Positions 37,649 to 50,745 of a DNA stretch of 64,000 nt are shown piece after piece. This DNA comes from Prinia subflava. Lineage: Eukaryota > Chordata > Aves > Passeriformes > Cisticolidae. Below the pieces are notes generated by a model, which was given only the letters and a program-made list of their open reading frames with translations, made no database searches and had not been told where the DNA came from. Both the position numbers and the translations under genes were made by a program. Each line of letters begins with the position of its first letter. The first letter of the stretch is position 1. Location: NCBI RefSeq assembly GCF_021018805.1, contig NC_086247.1, forward strand, positions 141,976,102 through 142,040,101. The letters run 5' to 3'.

Positions 37649-40285
37649 GGAACATCACAGAGAACTTTTAAATCTTAAATTAACAAAAATGTTAGTATTT
37701 TGCTACCAAAGTTTCAAGTTATTTTGCCCCTAGATCCTAAACCCCTCTGTTAGGATTCAATGGGAGTATTTAGAGAGTCAGGTTTAAGTGCATAAACACA
37801 TTTCTTGTTTCAGACCTCAGTTTGACTAATTAATAAATTGCATTATTTTTAATAAGTTTTTACAAGTTAGATTTAGGGTGAGGTTTATGTTCTATTTAAC
37901 CTGTGTTTTAAATGAAGTACTGTGAACTTTTCCTATCTATGACTTAGTCTTTTACATGATATCAAGAGATCAAAATGAACTAAAATAATTGGTCATTAGC
38001 ATCCTTTTCTCTCTTTTTATAAATTTGCAGGAAAAAATAGTTTGAGTTTCAAGGATATTAGGCAATTCTTGTCACCTTCACTTTCCAGAGTGTTGGGCAT
38101 AGCAAAACAGCAATCATAACAGAGGGAAATAAGACAAACCACAAGTGGGAATCCCTGATCTATTGCAAAATATAATTTCATACAGAATAAAAACTCCTTC
38201 AAAAGACGAGGTAGATGCATTTGAATTTTTTTTCCATAAAATTTTGCAAAAGGTCGGCATTTTGCTTTGGTTTGATTTGATTTTTCATAAAAGCTCATTT
38301 CCCAGAGCTAAAAATTGAACTTTTAGCTTTTCCACCATTTGCTGAAAGATTTTTAGCTTAAGATAAAGAGGGGTTAAATTTAACATCCCTTGAACAGCCA
38401 GATATCATGAGTAATGCTGCTGAAATTAATGCATTTCCTCTACTTTCAGATGCTAGATGACAATCTTGGCAAATATCCTGCACAATATTCACCAAGGGGT
38501 GGCAAAATTGTCTCCGCAAAATACATGATTCTCTACTAAACTATAAAATGAAAGTGTCTTCAGAACTCTGAGGATTTATTGGCCTATGAGTTGTGGTTAC
38601 CTAGGCCCATACATCTAATGACTGCCTTATCCCATGATTCTTGAAGAGGTCTTATTCTGTAGTGTGTGGGGAATGGATTTATCCCAATAAAATAACCAGT
38701 ATGCATGCAGGGAGACTTACTGCACTGTAGGAAGACTGAACTGTTTGATTAGGTTAACTAGACAAGTGGAAAGGAAAAAAAATCAGTAGCTTCTCAGTAA
38801 AAGTGAATAAAGACATAGATAAGTTTGTGAACTAATCTCCTCATGCCACTAAGTATTTTTGTCTATATCAGGAGGTATTTCTTTACATAAAATCAGGAAG
38901 AAAAGAAATTCCTAAACTCTGCAATGTGAGGTGTGGTAGAGAATTCTCACTTGAGTAATATCACTGTCTAAATTGTCAGTTCATAGAGCCTTTGGTAAAG
39001 TTTGAGCTGATGATCACTAATTTTCTCCAATAGTAAGCCAAAACATTATGTATCTAGAATATACTGACTTCCTGAATGATTTACATGATTTCTCTAAACA
39101 TTATGTCTAATTACAATACATCAATTAATCTCCCAGAGTCATTCCATTTCAGAGCCTTCCCTTGAAAGAATAGGAGTTCAGGTACAATTAATGAAAATTG
39201 TAGCCCCTCCCTAATACCAAGAGGAAAGATTTTTTTTCTTTATGATCAAATCAAAACAAATTTTTGATTTAATTTACTTGAGGTTTTTGAGAGATGCAAA
39301 GTCACTGAAACTCCACTGACTCAGAAGAACTACTAGATGAATTTCATTCAGTCACAAGAACACAAATGCCCTGATCTGATGCTAGCACAAGGAGGGTCAT
39401 GTGTCTTATATGATTCAGGAAAACACGAGTAGCATCAGCTGGTGTCCAGAAGCCAACTTCTTCACATGTGATTATAATTAGGAGCAATGACTGCAGTGAA
39501 TTCCCAAGTAACTTCTCAGTCTCAGGAAAAGCAGAATAAGATGATAAATTCGATTAATAAATTGTGTCATTTACTGCATGGTTCTGTTCCTCGGTCTCCA
39601 AAGACTATTTTATAATTGAGAGTCATCTGACAGCTACAATCTGCATCACAATGTTGTTTTCACACATGAGACAACACTGATTACTAGAACACGTCCAACA
39701 CATTGTAACAAGAACAAACAGTGTAGCTCCAGACATTCAACCCCTTTATACCAAACACGCTCTTGCCGTCGCCTCACTCAGACAAACATGATTCCTTCAC
39801 ACAAATCTTAACAACTTCTTCCAACATTTTTAAACATTATTTCCATTTAGCACTGCATCTTCAACAAGATGTGAGCCTATTATATCGATGCGAGCAGCTA
39901 TCTTCATTGGAATGAGAATCAGGGGCTTGTAAATCAATGGCATTAGGCAGCTGACATGACATGGACCTGGGGGCTGATTTCTCACTTTACACTGCTGATT
40001 GAGTAGATCATGGAACCATCACAGAACAGATCAATGCTTTCCCACCAGAGGACTGCTGCTTTCACTGACATACCAAACTAGCACAGAATTGTAAAACATA
40101 AGTTATTTTGCAAATGGCCCTAGCATGTGGTTCAGGAAATGGCTCTTCTACTACAGCAACAAAGTTGCAGCTTTTCTTTATAAAACACAGCTTGTTAACA
40201 AGTTATAATTTCTTATAGTTATAATTGCAATTGTCATTTGTATGGTTAATTCAAAGTCACATAACTGAACCATGCAATCCAACCA

Positions 40286-40370
40286 GTGGTAGGACATGAG
40301 GGGAAATCTCTTGTCCTGTTGCACAGACAATTTAAAGAAAGGAGAGCAAAAGTCTTTTTCTTCCCCAAAG
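40286..40370 (+). mobile_element. Possible very diverged CR1 fragment
   Basis: GTGGTAGGACATGAGGGGAAA followed at roughly the right spacing by TTGTCCTGTTGCACAGACAA and TTTTTCTTCCCC resembles the CR1 stretch that reads ...GGACNAGGGGNAATGG...TTGCACCAGG...TTCTTC. The similarity then stops and no 3' end is present. This may be chance. Confidence 0.3.
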
Positions 40371-40465
40371 CAACAGAGAAGTTAGAGAAGTGCACAGAGA
40401 ACTGTAATTTTCCTGCTGATCAGCAAATACTGACACGCATTTCCCTTTGGTCATGTGATCAGCAT

Positions 40466-40516
40466 ACAAAAAAAAAATCACCTCACAAAAAAAAACCCAA
40501 AACAAAACAAAAAAAC
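40466..40516. repeat. A-rich simple sequence
   Basis: A runs of 9-10 and CAAAA units. Low complexity, with poly-Phe on the opposite strand. Confidence 0.85.
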
Positions 40517-40826
40517 TTTTTTTCATGTTTTTCTAATAGTTCTTCTTTATTCTCCGAACAGGTTCTGAGTATGTGATAAAAATTATCAAATCCTCCTGAT
40601 CACATTGAAATACAATTACCTCCTTAACCCATCACATGCTTAACCATGATGTCATTGTTACTGAGGGACATAGGAACATGGCACACAGAAATGAACCTGG
40701 CACACAGAGATAGATTACTCAGTTACCAGGTTCCCTGTCATTGAAGGCAACCACATCAAACAGACTTTTAAGTAAATTTATAAAGCTCCATTATAAAAAA
40801 AAAAAAAAAGTTTGAATCCTAGACTC

Positions 40827-41109
40827 TGTGGAATCCTCCTGTTTCTAAGAGGCTGAAATCTTATCTTACTCTCCTTGTGTTAACCCCTCCTTGACCCAAA
40901 CCCCAAAACTCTTCCCCTACAGCACCCGATAAAACCCCACGACTTGGCCCCTGTCCTCTCTCTCTGTCTTCCCCCTCCCCTTCTTCCCCCTCCCCAGTCC
41001 TGGGGGAAATAAAATGGATTCTCGTGCTTAACAAAACAGACTCCTCTCGTCCCCTTCCTGGCTTGTACCTCTCTGGACACAATGGTCACTGTTGCCATTC
41101 GATGCAACA
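40827..41109 (+). mobile_element. Solo LTR of an endogenous retrovirus (ERVK-like)
   Basis: The 283-bp element begins TGTGGAATCC and ends GATGCAACA, so it has the TGT...ACA ends of retroviral LTRs. It is flanked by AGACTC on the left and GGACTC on the right, a 6-bp target duplication with one mismatch. Six bases is the length typical of class II (ERVK/beta-like) integrases. Inside are a TATA-like GATAAAA at 40928-40934, a pyrimidine-rich tract at about 40940-40997, and a polyadenylation signal AATAAA at 41008-41013 followed by a T/C-rich end. This layout fits U3-R-U5 on the plus strand. No gag, pol, env, primer-binding site or second LTR is present nearby, so it is most simply a solo LTR left by recombination. 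The family assignment rests on target-site length only. The reverse-strand open frames across it (up to 165 codons) are not genes. Confidence 0.72.
41008..41013 (+). promoter_or_regulatory. LTR polyadenylation signal AATAAA
   Basis: Lies about 100 bp before the 3' end of the LTR and 80 bp after the TATA-like box, the expected place at the end of R. It is called only because of this context; other AATAAA hexamers in this AT-rich window were ignored. Confidence 0.6.
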
Positions 41110-44100
41110 GGACTCCTTTTGGAAGGCCATTCTGAAACCTATCAGCTGCTCTGATTTTTGAAGTAAACTGTGATATTATGAGATCACCCTTGGTACTGAA
41201 GCAAGCCAGAATATGGAATTTGTGTCCAGCAGGAAACCAACACAATAAGTCCAAGTACCACAGACGTAAATTAAGGAAAGAGGATTCAGACATGTGTTTT
41301 GGAAATCTCAAAACAAACAACAATAAAAGTTTGTTTATGTTTATCAAAATGGAAGATTTTAAAGTTCTATAAGGCAAAACTGGAACAATCAGCTAAAAAG
41401 GGGATGTTTTCAAGCTGAAATGTGGCAGAAAAGCAGGAAAGTAATGTTAAAGTCAATATTCCCCTGCCATATATATCAGCATTAGCAAAAATCTAATTAA
41501 GATTTTGTTTGCTAAAGACTAGAAGACATCAACTATTTTTGTGAACGTAGAGATACAGAAAAGAACACCTATTCAATAAAGGCAGGACTCATTTGACAAG
41601 ATGTGGATAACTACATTGGAGATACCTGGGAAGACCTCAAATTCCTACTTTGTTATGACAGTGTATTCACTAAAGGTTTTCCAAGAGCTACTTCTCTCCA
41701 CTAATCATAAAGCAAGCTGATGGCTAGCTGAGCTATAGATTTCTGTAGAAAAATAAAATTAACCCCATACTGATGTTTCAGTGATACAATTATTAAATGC
41801 TGTGAGTGTATGCACATAAATATTTCAAGTTGTTTAAATATTTAAATGATGATTTAAATATTGAAATGGAAATATCATTACCATATTCACAGTATGATGT
41901 TTTGTCTTTGACTGTTATTTTAGTTTTGTTGTTTCACATGGTCTTAAAGAATGCTTAAAATAGAGTTGATTGCTGGATTTTAACTCCCAAATAGTGAGAC
42001 CTTCTGGCAGTATATGGATAATTCCATTGTATCATACTGCCAACATTATTATGTCATGCATCTGGAAGAACATCCACATACTTATGTGAATGAATTTGAT
42101 TAATCCCATTCGATTTCTCACTTGTAGAGAACTTAGAACACATGTCAGGATTTGTGAGATCAGAGGCCATGACTTCTGACATCTGAACACTGAAGAACCT
42201 CACTGCACTGGTTTATTGTTCCTGGGCCCAGCAGCATTCACTGGTTTTATTTGTAGGCTCACCATCCCCAGTGGGGAGTTACGGAAACGGTGCCCTTATT
42301 CCACCTGTTTTGGGGAAAAGTACAGTTATTAAGTTAACAGCCACCTGAAGGCTGAGCTGAATGCCAACTTGCTGTGAAGTGCTGAGAAAGAGGATTACTG
42401 CCACTTACTGAGGTCAAGCAGAAACACAGAACAAAGACTTGTGGTTAAATAACATCTTAAACTTCTGCAGTTAAGTAAACTAAAATCAATGCCTTAGACA
42501 CCAGAGAATTTTTATTTGGTAGAGTGACTTTGATGCTTTGTCCTTACACAAGGAGTATTGTACAAGTGATTATGTGCATTAATAATAATATGCAAGTTTT
42601 TAATACACAAATGAGGGGATTAATTAAAAAAACCCAAAGATAACAGCAAAATAAAAACATTTGATACTGAAGTGGTTAAAAATATGTTGAGAAAGTATTT
42701 AAAAACTGCTCTGTACCCTGATGGCTTGGAAAAGGTAAACAAGACATTAAAAATGCAAATGAAGGAAAAATATGTTATTTATCCAAGGAGAACAAGTCTT
42801 GGAGGAGAGAAAGATACAGTGAAGGGACTGGGCTATAATAATACCTTTCCAACATCACTTTTTTTTATATGGATGTGTCATTTCACTGTTTCATGGGAGA
42901 CTGCACTGGGACTGTATGTGTATTCAGATGAAAGAAGAAGATGTGATGGAAAAAAGCAAAGGAATTCCCTGTTTGGCGAGCTTTCCTCCTAAGCACAGCA
43001 CTGCCTTCAGAGACCTGTGCCTCCAAACCTATGCTTACATATAAAACTTGCTGTAAATGGAGAGGAAAAAAGACAGCACTCCCTCAAAGCAAAGGAACAA
43101 CATCAAAAAATCCTCCTTGAAAATTCTGTTCCAGACTGAAACTAGGGGAGCTATTTCATGCTGTATTACCACAATGATTAATTTTATTTTGAGACTTATA
43201 AAAGTACTAATTGGTCTAATAAAAATTAAAACGCATTTGCCTACTAAAAAGATCATCTTACAAGCTGATATTTAGTGTTTTCAAGTGACTAATTTAATGG
43301 CAGTAACCTTAAAAGGGCCTGATTTGTCAAGCTGTCTCATCACTGCTGCAGCTTGGGCTACAGCTGCTCCTATGAGAATTGCTCCTTCCTGTGAAACCAA
43401 AAGATCTTGTCTGCCAAATTCAAGAGGGACAGCTTATTTGAAAACTGTCTAGCAGTTACAGCATTAGTTTGAATGAACAGTTCCTCTTTCCTCAAGCCGT
43501 TTTACTGCTGTTTCCAATGTTTGTTTTGCCCTGCCATTTGCACTGTTGTATAATTACTCAAAGTATAGGTGACCTCAATTATGTTGATTTGCTGTTTACT
43601 GTCCCTCTCAGTCTGACCGAGCACACACTGAAGCCAGAACTCCAACATGTTTCAGCTGCAGGAGCTGGATGTCAGTCCACACACTGCAATACAAACACTG
43701 ACTAAGCCCAAGTGCACGTAAACAGCTGTACACTAATTCTTTCTAGTCCTCTCCTCCTCTAAAGACAAGGGTTTTTCTCGTGCTGAAGAACAGCCCAAAC
43801 TAAAGATTGAGTTGCCAGTCCAGTGCTCCACGTGACAAAAGCACTGAACAATTCTCTCCCATGTGTATGTATTTTTTAAAACACCTGGACACCTTCTGTT
43901 AAGTTTTTCCCAGTCAGGTTTTCTCAGGAGTGGGGCAGTCTGTCTTTAGCAGGTCTTTACCTTTAGCTGCTTAGAAGTGTGTGAGTCATGCAAGAAACAT
44001 CCAGGATCCTTGAGCAAAGGAACCTTGACCCCTATTCAGATTAGGACAACGAGATCCTGACTGGGGCAATTCACATGCTCTAGGCAGCAGAGGAAAACAA

Positions 44101-47100
44101 GCACATTCAGTCAGATGACAGGATTACATCAGATTCCATCTGCTGTGCAAAGGTGTTTTATCCAAATAAGTAGAAGATCCCAAGATGCAGCATACACTAA
44201 AGCCTGACATCCCAGCCTTGTATTCTTATCTCTTTAAAATGCCTTATGGCTAATTTCATATTTTATTCAGCACTATCACCTCTTCAATTTTTCATTTCAA
44301 TCGCAAAGCTAACGTCTTGACTGAGGTTCCTTTTACTGATTAATATACAACAGTAAAACCATTTTAGGGGCAACTGACACTACTTTGGGGATTGTACATG
44401 ACAGTAAAAGCATGTCAGTGCCTGTTCTGAAGCTATGACTTCAGCCTCTGTGTATTCCAGCTGGCAAATATGCAGACAAGCACTGGCTGGGATCACGATG
44501 CCCCTGAGGGCACCATCGCCATGCCTGCCCCCCTGCTGACAGTGGGGTCACGCCCAGCTGGTCTCCACCAGCCTGTGCTGGGGACATGATGGGAGAGGGT
44601 TTGGAATTCCAGGCTTGGCAATGTGCTCATAATGCCGCTGTGAGCTTGGGACACAGTTGGCTGGAAGTGTCAGGTAAAAGTCCCATCTCCTTTGAAGTTT
44701 GGTTTTTATGTTGGATGCGCCTGGGCAGTGGAAGGGGACGAGTGTATTTTCCCACATTTCTGAGGGATTAGGGCCAAGCTGTGGGGAAGAAGGGAAAGTG
44801 TGAGGTGGGGAGGTATCCAAATGTACCACTTTAGTACATAATGTTTTATGAGTGAGATGTGGCAGGGATGCTGAGGATTATCTCTGTGTTATCTCCCAGT
44901 TCCCTTCTATAGATGGCAGGAGAGAAGGCTGAGACCTGAGCCCTGTTTCAGCTATCTGTGATTGTAGTACTGTTTTATGGGGGCTGATCTCATCGTGAGG
45001 AGCTGCTCTTCATGGGGTTCTAATACAAGGCCTATCATGGTGTTACCAAGTCCTGGTATGAGTTACACATCTATCTAGCACATTTGCACACATTTAAGGA
45101 AAGAGAGACCTTTGTATTTTCTTCTTCTAGGCTTTTAATGCAAATACATATGACTTTTCTTTTTTCTTTTCCCTGCCTCTTGTGATTAGGAAAATCCATT
45201 TTCAGCACTTCTATTTTTTACAAGGCTATCTCATGAGGTGCAATACAGAAGAAAAACCTGAAGGTTACTTTACTGGTCAGTACTCAGGTAAGCCAAGAAT
45301 CCCCACACTGACTCATGAGATTTAAAGTACACTTTGAGAACTTTGGGGATTTCTTTCTGCTTTCTCAGCATTTTAGTTTCACAGAACTCACTTGTCTGAA
45401 ATTTCCACTAATAAAACTACGTGAATTTTACTCTTTAATATTTAACAAAGTTTAGGCTAGCGTAATATATTGCATACAGGTGATTTTAAATCGCCCACCA
45501 GCTGTTATTATACAACAGCTTTGGGAAATGTGGCTCAGCTGTGATAAAAGAAGTTTGAAATGTCATAGCAGTGCAGGAATTGAAAGTGGAACGTGGGTTA
45601 AATCAATCTACTGTCCTGCTCTCTTCTTCTTTCTTGCAGTGCAAAAATGATAAAGAAGCGAAGCAAAGCAAGCACCCAGCCACCTCAGATGTTTAGACTT
45701 CTAGGACACTAGTGTGGACAAAGCAGAATAAGATACAGTCACTTTAGGCTTAGTGTAACTGCCAAGCAAGCTGCAGTGGCTATCAGGATTATCTTTCTCC
45801 AGGCAAGAATAGTGTAACAGGCATGGCACAGCTCTGCTCCAGTGCTTTGAGTATCTGTATCCCCACGGACACCATACCAAATCAAGAAAAATCAGGAAGT
45901 TATTAATTTGGGTCACCTAAGTAAAGGAGTGACATAAGAGAATCTGCTTTGGTGTGTTTGCCGCCGAGCAACCTTTATAAGTGACATTTCCTGGATTGCT
46001 GACTTGGGTTCTGGCTGTATCACCCAGAGGCAGGTGCCAGTGTACCCACGTGAGAACACAACCTCCAGGAAATGGAGTGAAAATGCACTCTGTTCTGCTG
46101 AACTGTAACCACACACTTCTGTAGCCTTCACTTAAGCAGTTTAAATGCAGTGAACAGTAATTGCTGTGCCTCACAGAGTAGCTCCGAGAGAGGCAGGCCC
46201 CTGAAGTTATAGAAAGGGAACCACACTGGAGAAGGGAAGTGTCTTGGGTAGCGCTCTCTGGAAGCTGTTTGAGAGACAGCTTTGGCTAATATCCTGTCCC
46301 AGAAACAGAGCATATCTCCATCATATTTAGAGAAATGGACAGGATTGAAGTTCTTGAGCCTGCCTTCCCTCAGCTCTCAGAGAGAATATCAGGTCTCCAG
46401 CCTTTTGCCCATGGCAATAGAGAGAATCACCTGATGCTGCACTAGCAAAATCATAGAGAAGTCGAATGAAAAGATCTGTCATTCTCTCAATAGCTGAGGC
46501 TGGCTCACATATGTAAATTTTACACATCCCCTGATAGTCCCCAACATCCTTGCTCAGCAGTTCCTGCCTGATTCAAACAGAGAACAGCTGCTGGGGAGGG
46601 TGATTTTGCTTCTGGTTGATAGGAGATCTCAGATGTTCCCAGTGTTGGACTTCCAAGCTGACATGAGATTTTCACACTCTGAACTGTCTGGTGATGGCTT
46701 CATGGATGTTCAGTGGAGCTTAGTTCTAAAATCACATTTGTTTTATTTACCTAGGTGGGGTTTAATCTATATATTTCTATTAGCACTGAAAGATAACCGC
46801 TCTGCTGACTCCTGTTTCCAGTTTGTAAATATAGACCTTATTTTTCATAATGCTTTGTCAAGTCAAACACAAAATAAACCTGATTTTCTAAGCCTATGTG
46901 CACATATAAAATTGGACATCAATACTTGGACCATCTTAAAATAATTTGAAATTCAAAGATATGAAAAATTTTAAATTCCAGTACATGGATGTGGTAGTAA
47001 TCAGGTCCAGTTTGCACTTGCATAGCTGAGATGAAAAAAAAAGTTGTTTTCTTTTGCAATTATAAATGTAATATTTTATTAATTTAAAATGTTGAGACTG

Positions 47101-47260
47101 ATATTTTATGGATAGCAGGAGCTTAGGGTCCTATACAACTTGTCTTTTAAGCCAAGTGTGGTTTCAGGTGAGACTGTTATTATTTCAATTAACAGAACTT
47201 CTGTCATGAGGAATATATTCTGGATTATGTCTTGTCATTCAAATAATTAGTTTCAATAAT
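41110..47260. other. AT-rich stretch, no gene seen
   Basis: The 106-codon plus frame at 42672-42992 and the 114-codon plus frame at 46600-46944 show no domain. The interval 44480-44830 is locally GC-richer, with frames on both strands that mirror each other. No transposon was recognised. Confidence 0.5.
41837..41862. repeat. Perfect 11-bp inverted repeat, 4-nt loop (AT-rich)
   Basis: AATATTTAAAT is followed by GATG and then its exact reverse complement. All 22 paired bases are A or T. Confidence 0.85.
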
Positions 47261-47312
47261 AAAAATATAATAGCAATAATAATGACAATAATTATGATAA
47301 TAATCAACAATT
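47261..47312. repeat. (AAT)n-like low-complexity tract
   Basis: AATAAT units interrupted by ATG, GC and GAC. A decayed trinucleotide repeat. Confidence 0.8.
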
Positions 47313-50300
47313 AGTTTAAATCATTTCTTGAACCAGACTGAATCTGACTGAATTTGACTTTCAAAATCAAGTAAATATTGTTATTCTTTTTTTATACATG
47401 TGAAATCTGAAACTCAGAGCTAAAGCTACATGATACAAAAAAAGAGGAGCTAGAACTGGGATTTTAAGTTTCTTAAACTATTATCTCATATTTCTGTAAA
47501 GACCTGATGGCTTTGCCTTGTTGGATTTTCATTAAAATATGTATTTAAACAACAACTTGAATACATCATAAAAAAATGTTAAATGTTGTTCACATCATCT
47601 TTCAATTAATATTTATATTTAGCTATGCATAGCATAGAATAATGACTCTGAACTGAAGTTATGGCTCTGTAGTTTGTTTGTTTATGGCACAAGTCTTGTT
47701 CCCATAGAAACAACCACACTGTAACTATGGTAACAGGCACAGTGGTATAAACTGCAAAACCAAAAAGAGGAAGTTAGTAAGATCAAGTTACTAATTCTAA
47801 GAAGAACTTGTCAAAATGGAATACTTCCTGTAAAGAAAATCTGTTATAATCCACTGGGCGATTGTCAGAAATCCTTGTTTCAATCTCAGATGTGCTGGAG
47901 GATCCCAGATACTCAAACACACAGCTCTGCTGGTGTTGTGAACGGGGTCTGTGTGGGGTGAGCACGTTCTCTCACCTCAGGGCCTGCATTTAATTCAAGT
48001 CAGTGACAAAGCTTATGCTCATCAGCCCACAAAAATATCCTGCAAAGGGTTGGATTTTTCCTACATAATACAAAAAGTACACAAAATTACTGGGTGGGTT
48101 TTTTTCTGTATTTTACTTGCTCACCAGAATTCTTTATGCCATTTAAAAAACAAACAAAGCTTTGCCACAGTAGAAGATATCCACATAATCCTATGCTAAT
48201 ATTTTCCAAAGTTGTTCAGAGTCACCATCTGGAGATATTGATCTCTCTCCATTAACGACAGGGAGGACTTAAGTTTGTAGGCTTTGGTAAACTGAATTTC
48301 ACAATAGTTAAATGCTCAAAATAGCCTTTATAAATACCATCCTTCAAACGTTCAAAACAAGAACACCATTTGTACACAAATTGTGTGTATTTCTTCTTAA
48401 ATTAAAAAACAGAACATTCCCTCATTAAAACTACTTCATGAATTGTTGGAGTTCAAAAATTCAAGACCTTATTTTTTTTTTAATTTCCCTATAGAAGCAA
48501 CCTGATTATGAGCTCTTACTGGAAAACCGATCACAGAAGGAAGTTAAACAGGTCAAAACTTTATGTGAAAATAAATACACATATAGATTTGGAAATATAT
48601 TTGGTCACAACTGACAAAAATAAATGTATCCGAAAAAATCATGCATCTCTCAGAGATCATTACTCAAAGTTTGTATCATTTCCTGTAGCACTGGCTCTGA
48701 TCCAGGAGGTGAAAATACCCTACATGAACTTTGGTCCATCAAGGATATGATCTTGTGTTTTCAGATTTCCTGCCTAAATTCTTCTTCTTCAACAAGCATT
48801 TTTCCCAACCTTAATTCTAGCAGTGAATCTGGAAACAATTTGCAGGACAAAAGATAGTAGGTGCAAAATCTCTGTGTCTGAATTCACCTTTGTTAAATGC
48901 AAAATCTTTCCACAAGAGCAGAACAGGAAATTCCGAGGAGAAGCTTGTATTATCTATGTAGCCCCATAAAATTTATGGGTTCTTGCTTGTTCTTACCAAA
49001 TGAGATTGTGACTCAGTGCATATTTGACCCATCTACACCAGGTGTGAGAACAAACTTGGATTTTAACTGGGTGGAGCACACATGGCCATCCATACAGCAA
49101 TTACTCAGAAGACTTACACAGCAGTTGCATAATTCCTTTTTTATATGATAAAGCCAGTGACGTGCAAGAGAAAACAAAATTGTGCTTAACTTAAACATTG
49201 TGGTCAGGAGGGAGTAGATTATACCACAATTTTCTGTTCCACTGTGCCATTATACCACTGTGAAATTATGGAATTCAAAATCCCCATGCTGGCAGAAACC
49301 TGGGAAAACAAAGTAAACACTCACAACCAGATGTTAATATTTCTGTTAATGATTTTGCAAAATGTATTGCAAAATCTGAAATCCTTAGAAATACCATGTC
49401 TTTTTTTTCCATCAAAGCTATGATTCCCAGGAAACCCAGGGGCAAAATGTTTTAATCAAAATAGTTAAGATTTCAGTGAAAAACATATTGTCATTCTATT
49501 TTGCAATTAAAAATTGAGCTTTTTAATAATATGCAGAAATTTACTTTTGATTTTTTTTTGCTTTTTTTAACTAAAAAGATTATGGCAGCTGTGTTACTCT
49601 GAACAATTTAGATTAGGTCTTAAATTAGCACTAAAAAGTATTTTTGCAGTATTTAAGCACTGCTATCAGGATATCAATATAAGTTACTGCAATCTCTTGG
49701 AAGTTTCCTACAAACTCATTGGAGTTTACATTCCATTTTCACAATATCTTCATTAATGATCTAAAAGAACATATCAGTTAAGGTTGAAGGTCAGATTATA
49801 TTGAGACATATTTCCAAAATTCCAGAAGTAGTGTAAAAAGAAAAAAATTTCCAAAACACAATTTCAAATGAGATGCATACATCCAGATGATAGCAAGGCC
49901 AGAATTACTTGGGAGTGGTAAAGGAAAAATAAATCATGAAAAACTTTTCACTTTAAGGTGCCAGTTGTAAAACCTCAGTGGTTTTTGTACTGCATTGTGA
50001 GAGACTGTCTTCTTCTATATAAATTTGGGTCCATGAGAGTTGAGTGATTTCATCTTATGGATATTTGGGTTGATTGCCCCATCAGTGGCTGAAAGCTCCC
50101 AGGGGAGGCAGGTCTTGTCTCTAGTTCTGGGTATCACACTAAATCTGGTTTACCATCTCTACCCCATCTCCTTGACTCATCCCACATGTCACAGCAAATC
50201 AGACTGTTCATGAAGCAACGCTACTTTCTTACTCCATAAATATTTGGTGAATAGTTTGGACAAGTGATATTCAGCTGATGATTTGTTTGCAAACTAATCA

Positions 50301-50700
50301 TTCCAGCTATTCATCACTTGGTCTTTGTTATTCACAGTTGTTCACCCAGGTCACAGCATCTTAAAGACATTTGAAAAATTGTGATAATTATTTTTAGAGG
50401 AAGAGGACAGTTTTGATATTTTCATTTATTTATTTATTTTAATTGCCCACATCATGGGATAATCAGAATAGTGACTATTTTTTAAAAAATAGTAATTGCA
50501 TTTTTATACTTTTCTGACCTCTGACCAAATAAACAAAATGTTTAAGGGCAAACTAATGAATGGAATAAGCATTTTATACACTCAGATGTCACTGGAACAA
50601 GACCTACCAATAAATTCTGAAGGGGAAAAATTTTATACCACTGTAGGAATCATGAAGATAATGCTTTTGATCATATTTCAGGAAAATCATAATTGGAAAG
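47313..50700. other. AT-rich stretch, no gene seen
   Basis: Several plus-strand frames of 77-83 codons (47951, 48508, 48624, 48897) were inspected. None shows a domain or paired splice sites. A perfect AT palindrome lies at 50474-50493. Confidence 0.5.
50474..50493. repeat. Perfect 20-bp palindrome with no loop
   Basis: ACTATTTTTT is directly followed by its reverse complement AAAAAATAGT. Confidence 0.9.

Positions 50701-50743
<43 letters not shown>
50701..50743. repeat. Poly(A) run of 43
   Basis: Uninterrupted A on the plus strand. The 200 bp before it (50496-50700) are open in the frame of the spurious 110-codon product at 50496-50828, but match no gene family I recognise. A processed-pseudogene tail cannot be shown, and no target-site duplication was identified. 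Confidence 0.95.

Positions 50744-50745
<2 letters not shown>

Larger units (their letters stand above)
37649..40826. other. AT-rich stretch, no gene seen
   Basis: Contains a doubtful old CR1 piece at 40286-40370 (listed separately), A-rich simple sequence at 40466-40516 and a 15-base A run at 40795-40809. No coding region was recognised. Confidence 0.5.

Noticed and set aside
40861..41377. 165-codon and 73-codon minus-strand open frames
   Set aside because: They run backwards through the pyrimidine-rich solo LTR. The Gly/Arg/Glu-rich tail is the reverse of its CT/CCCC tract and there is no domain.
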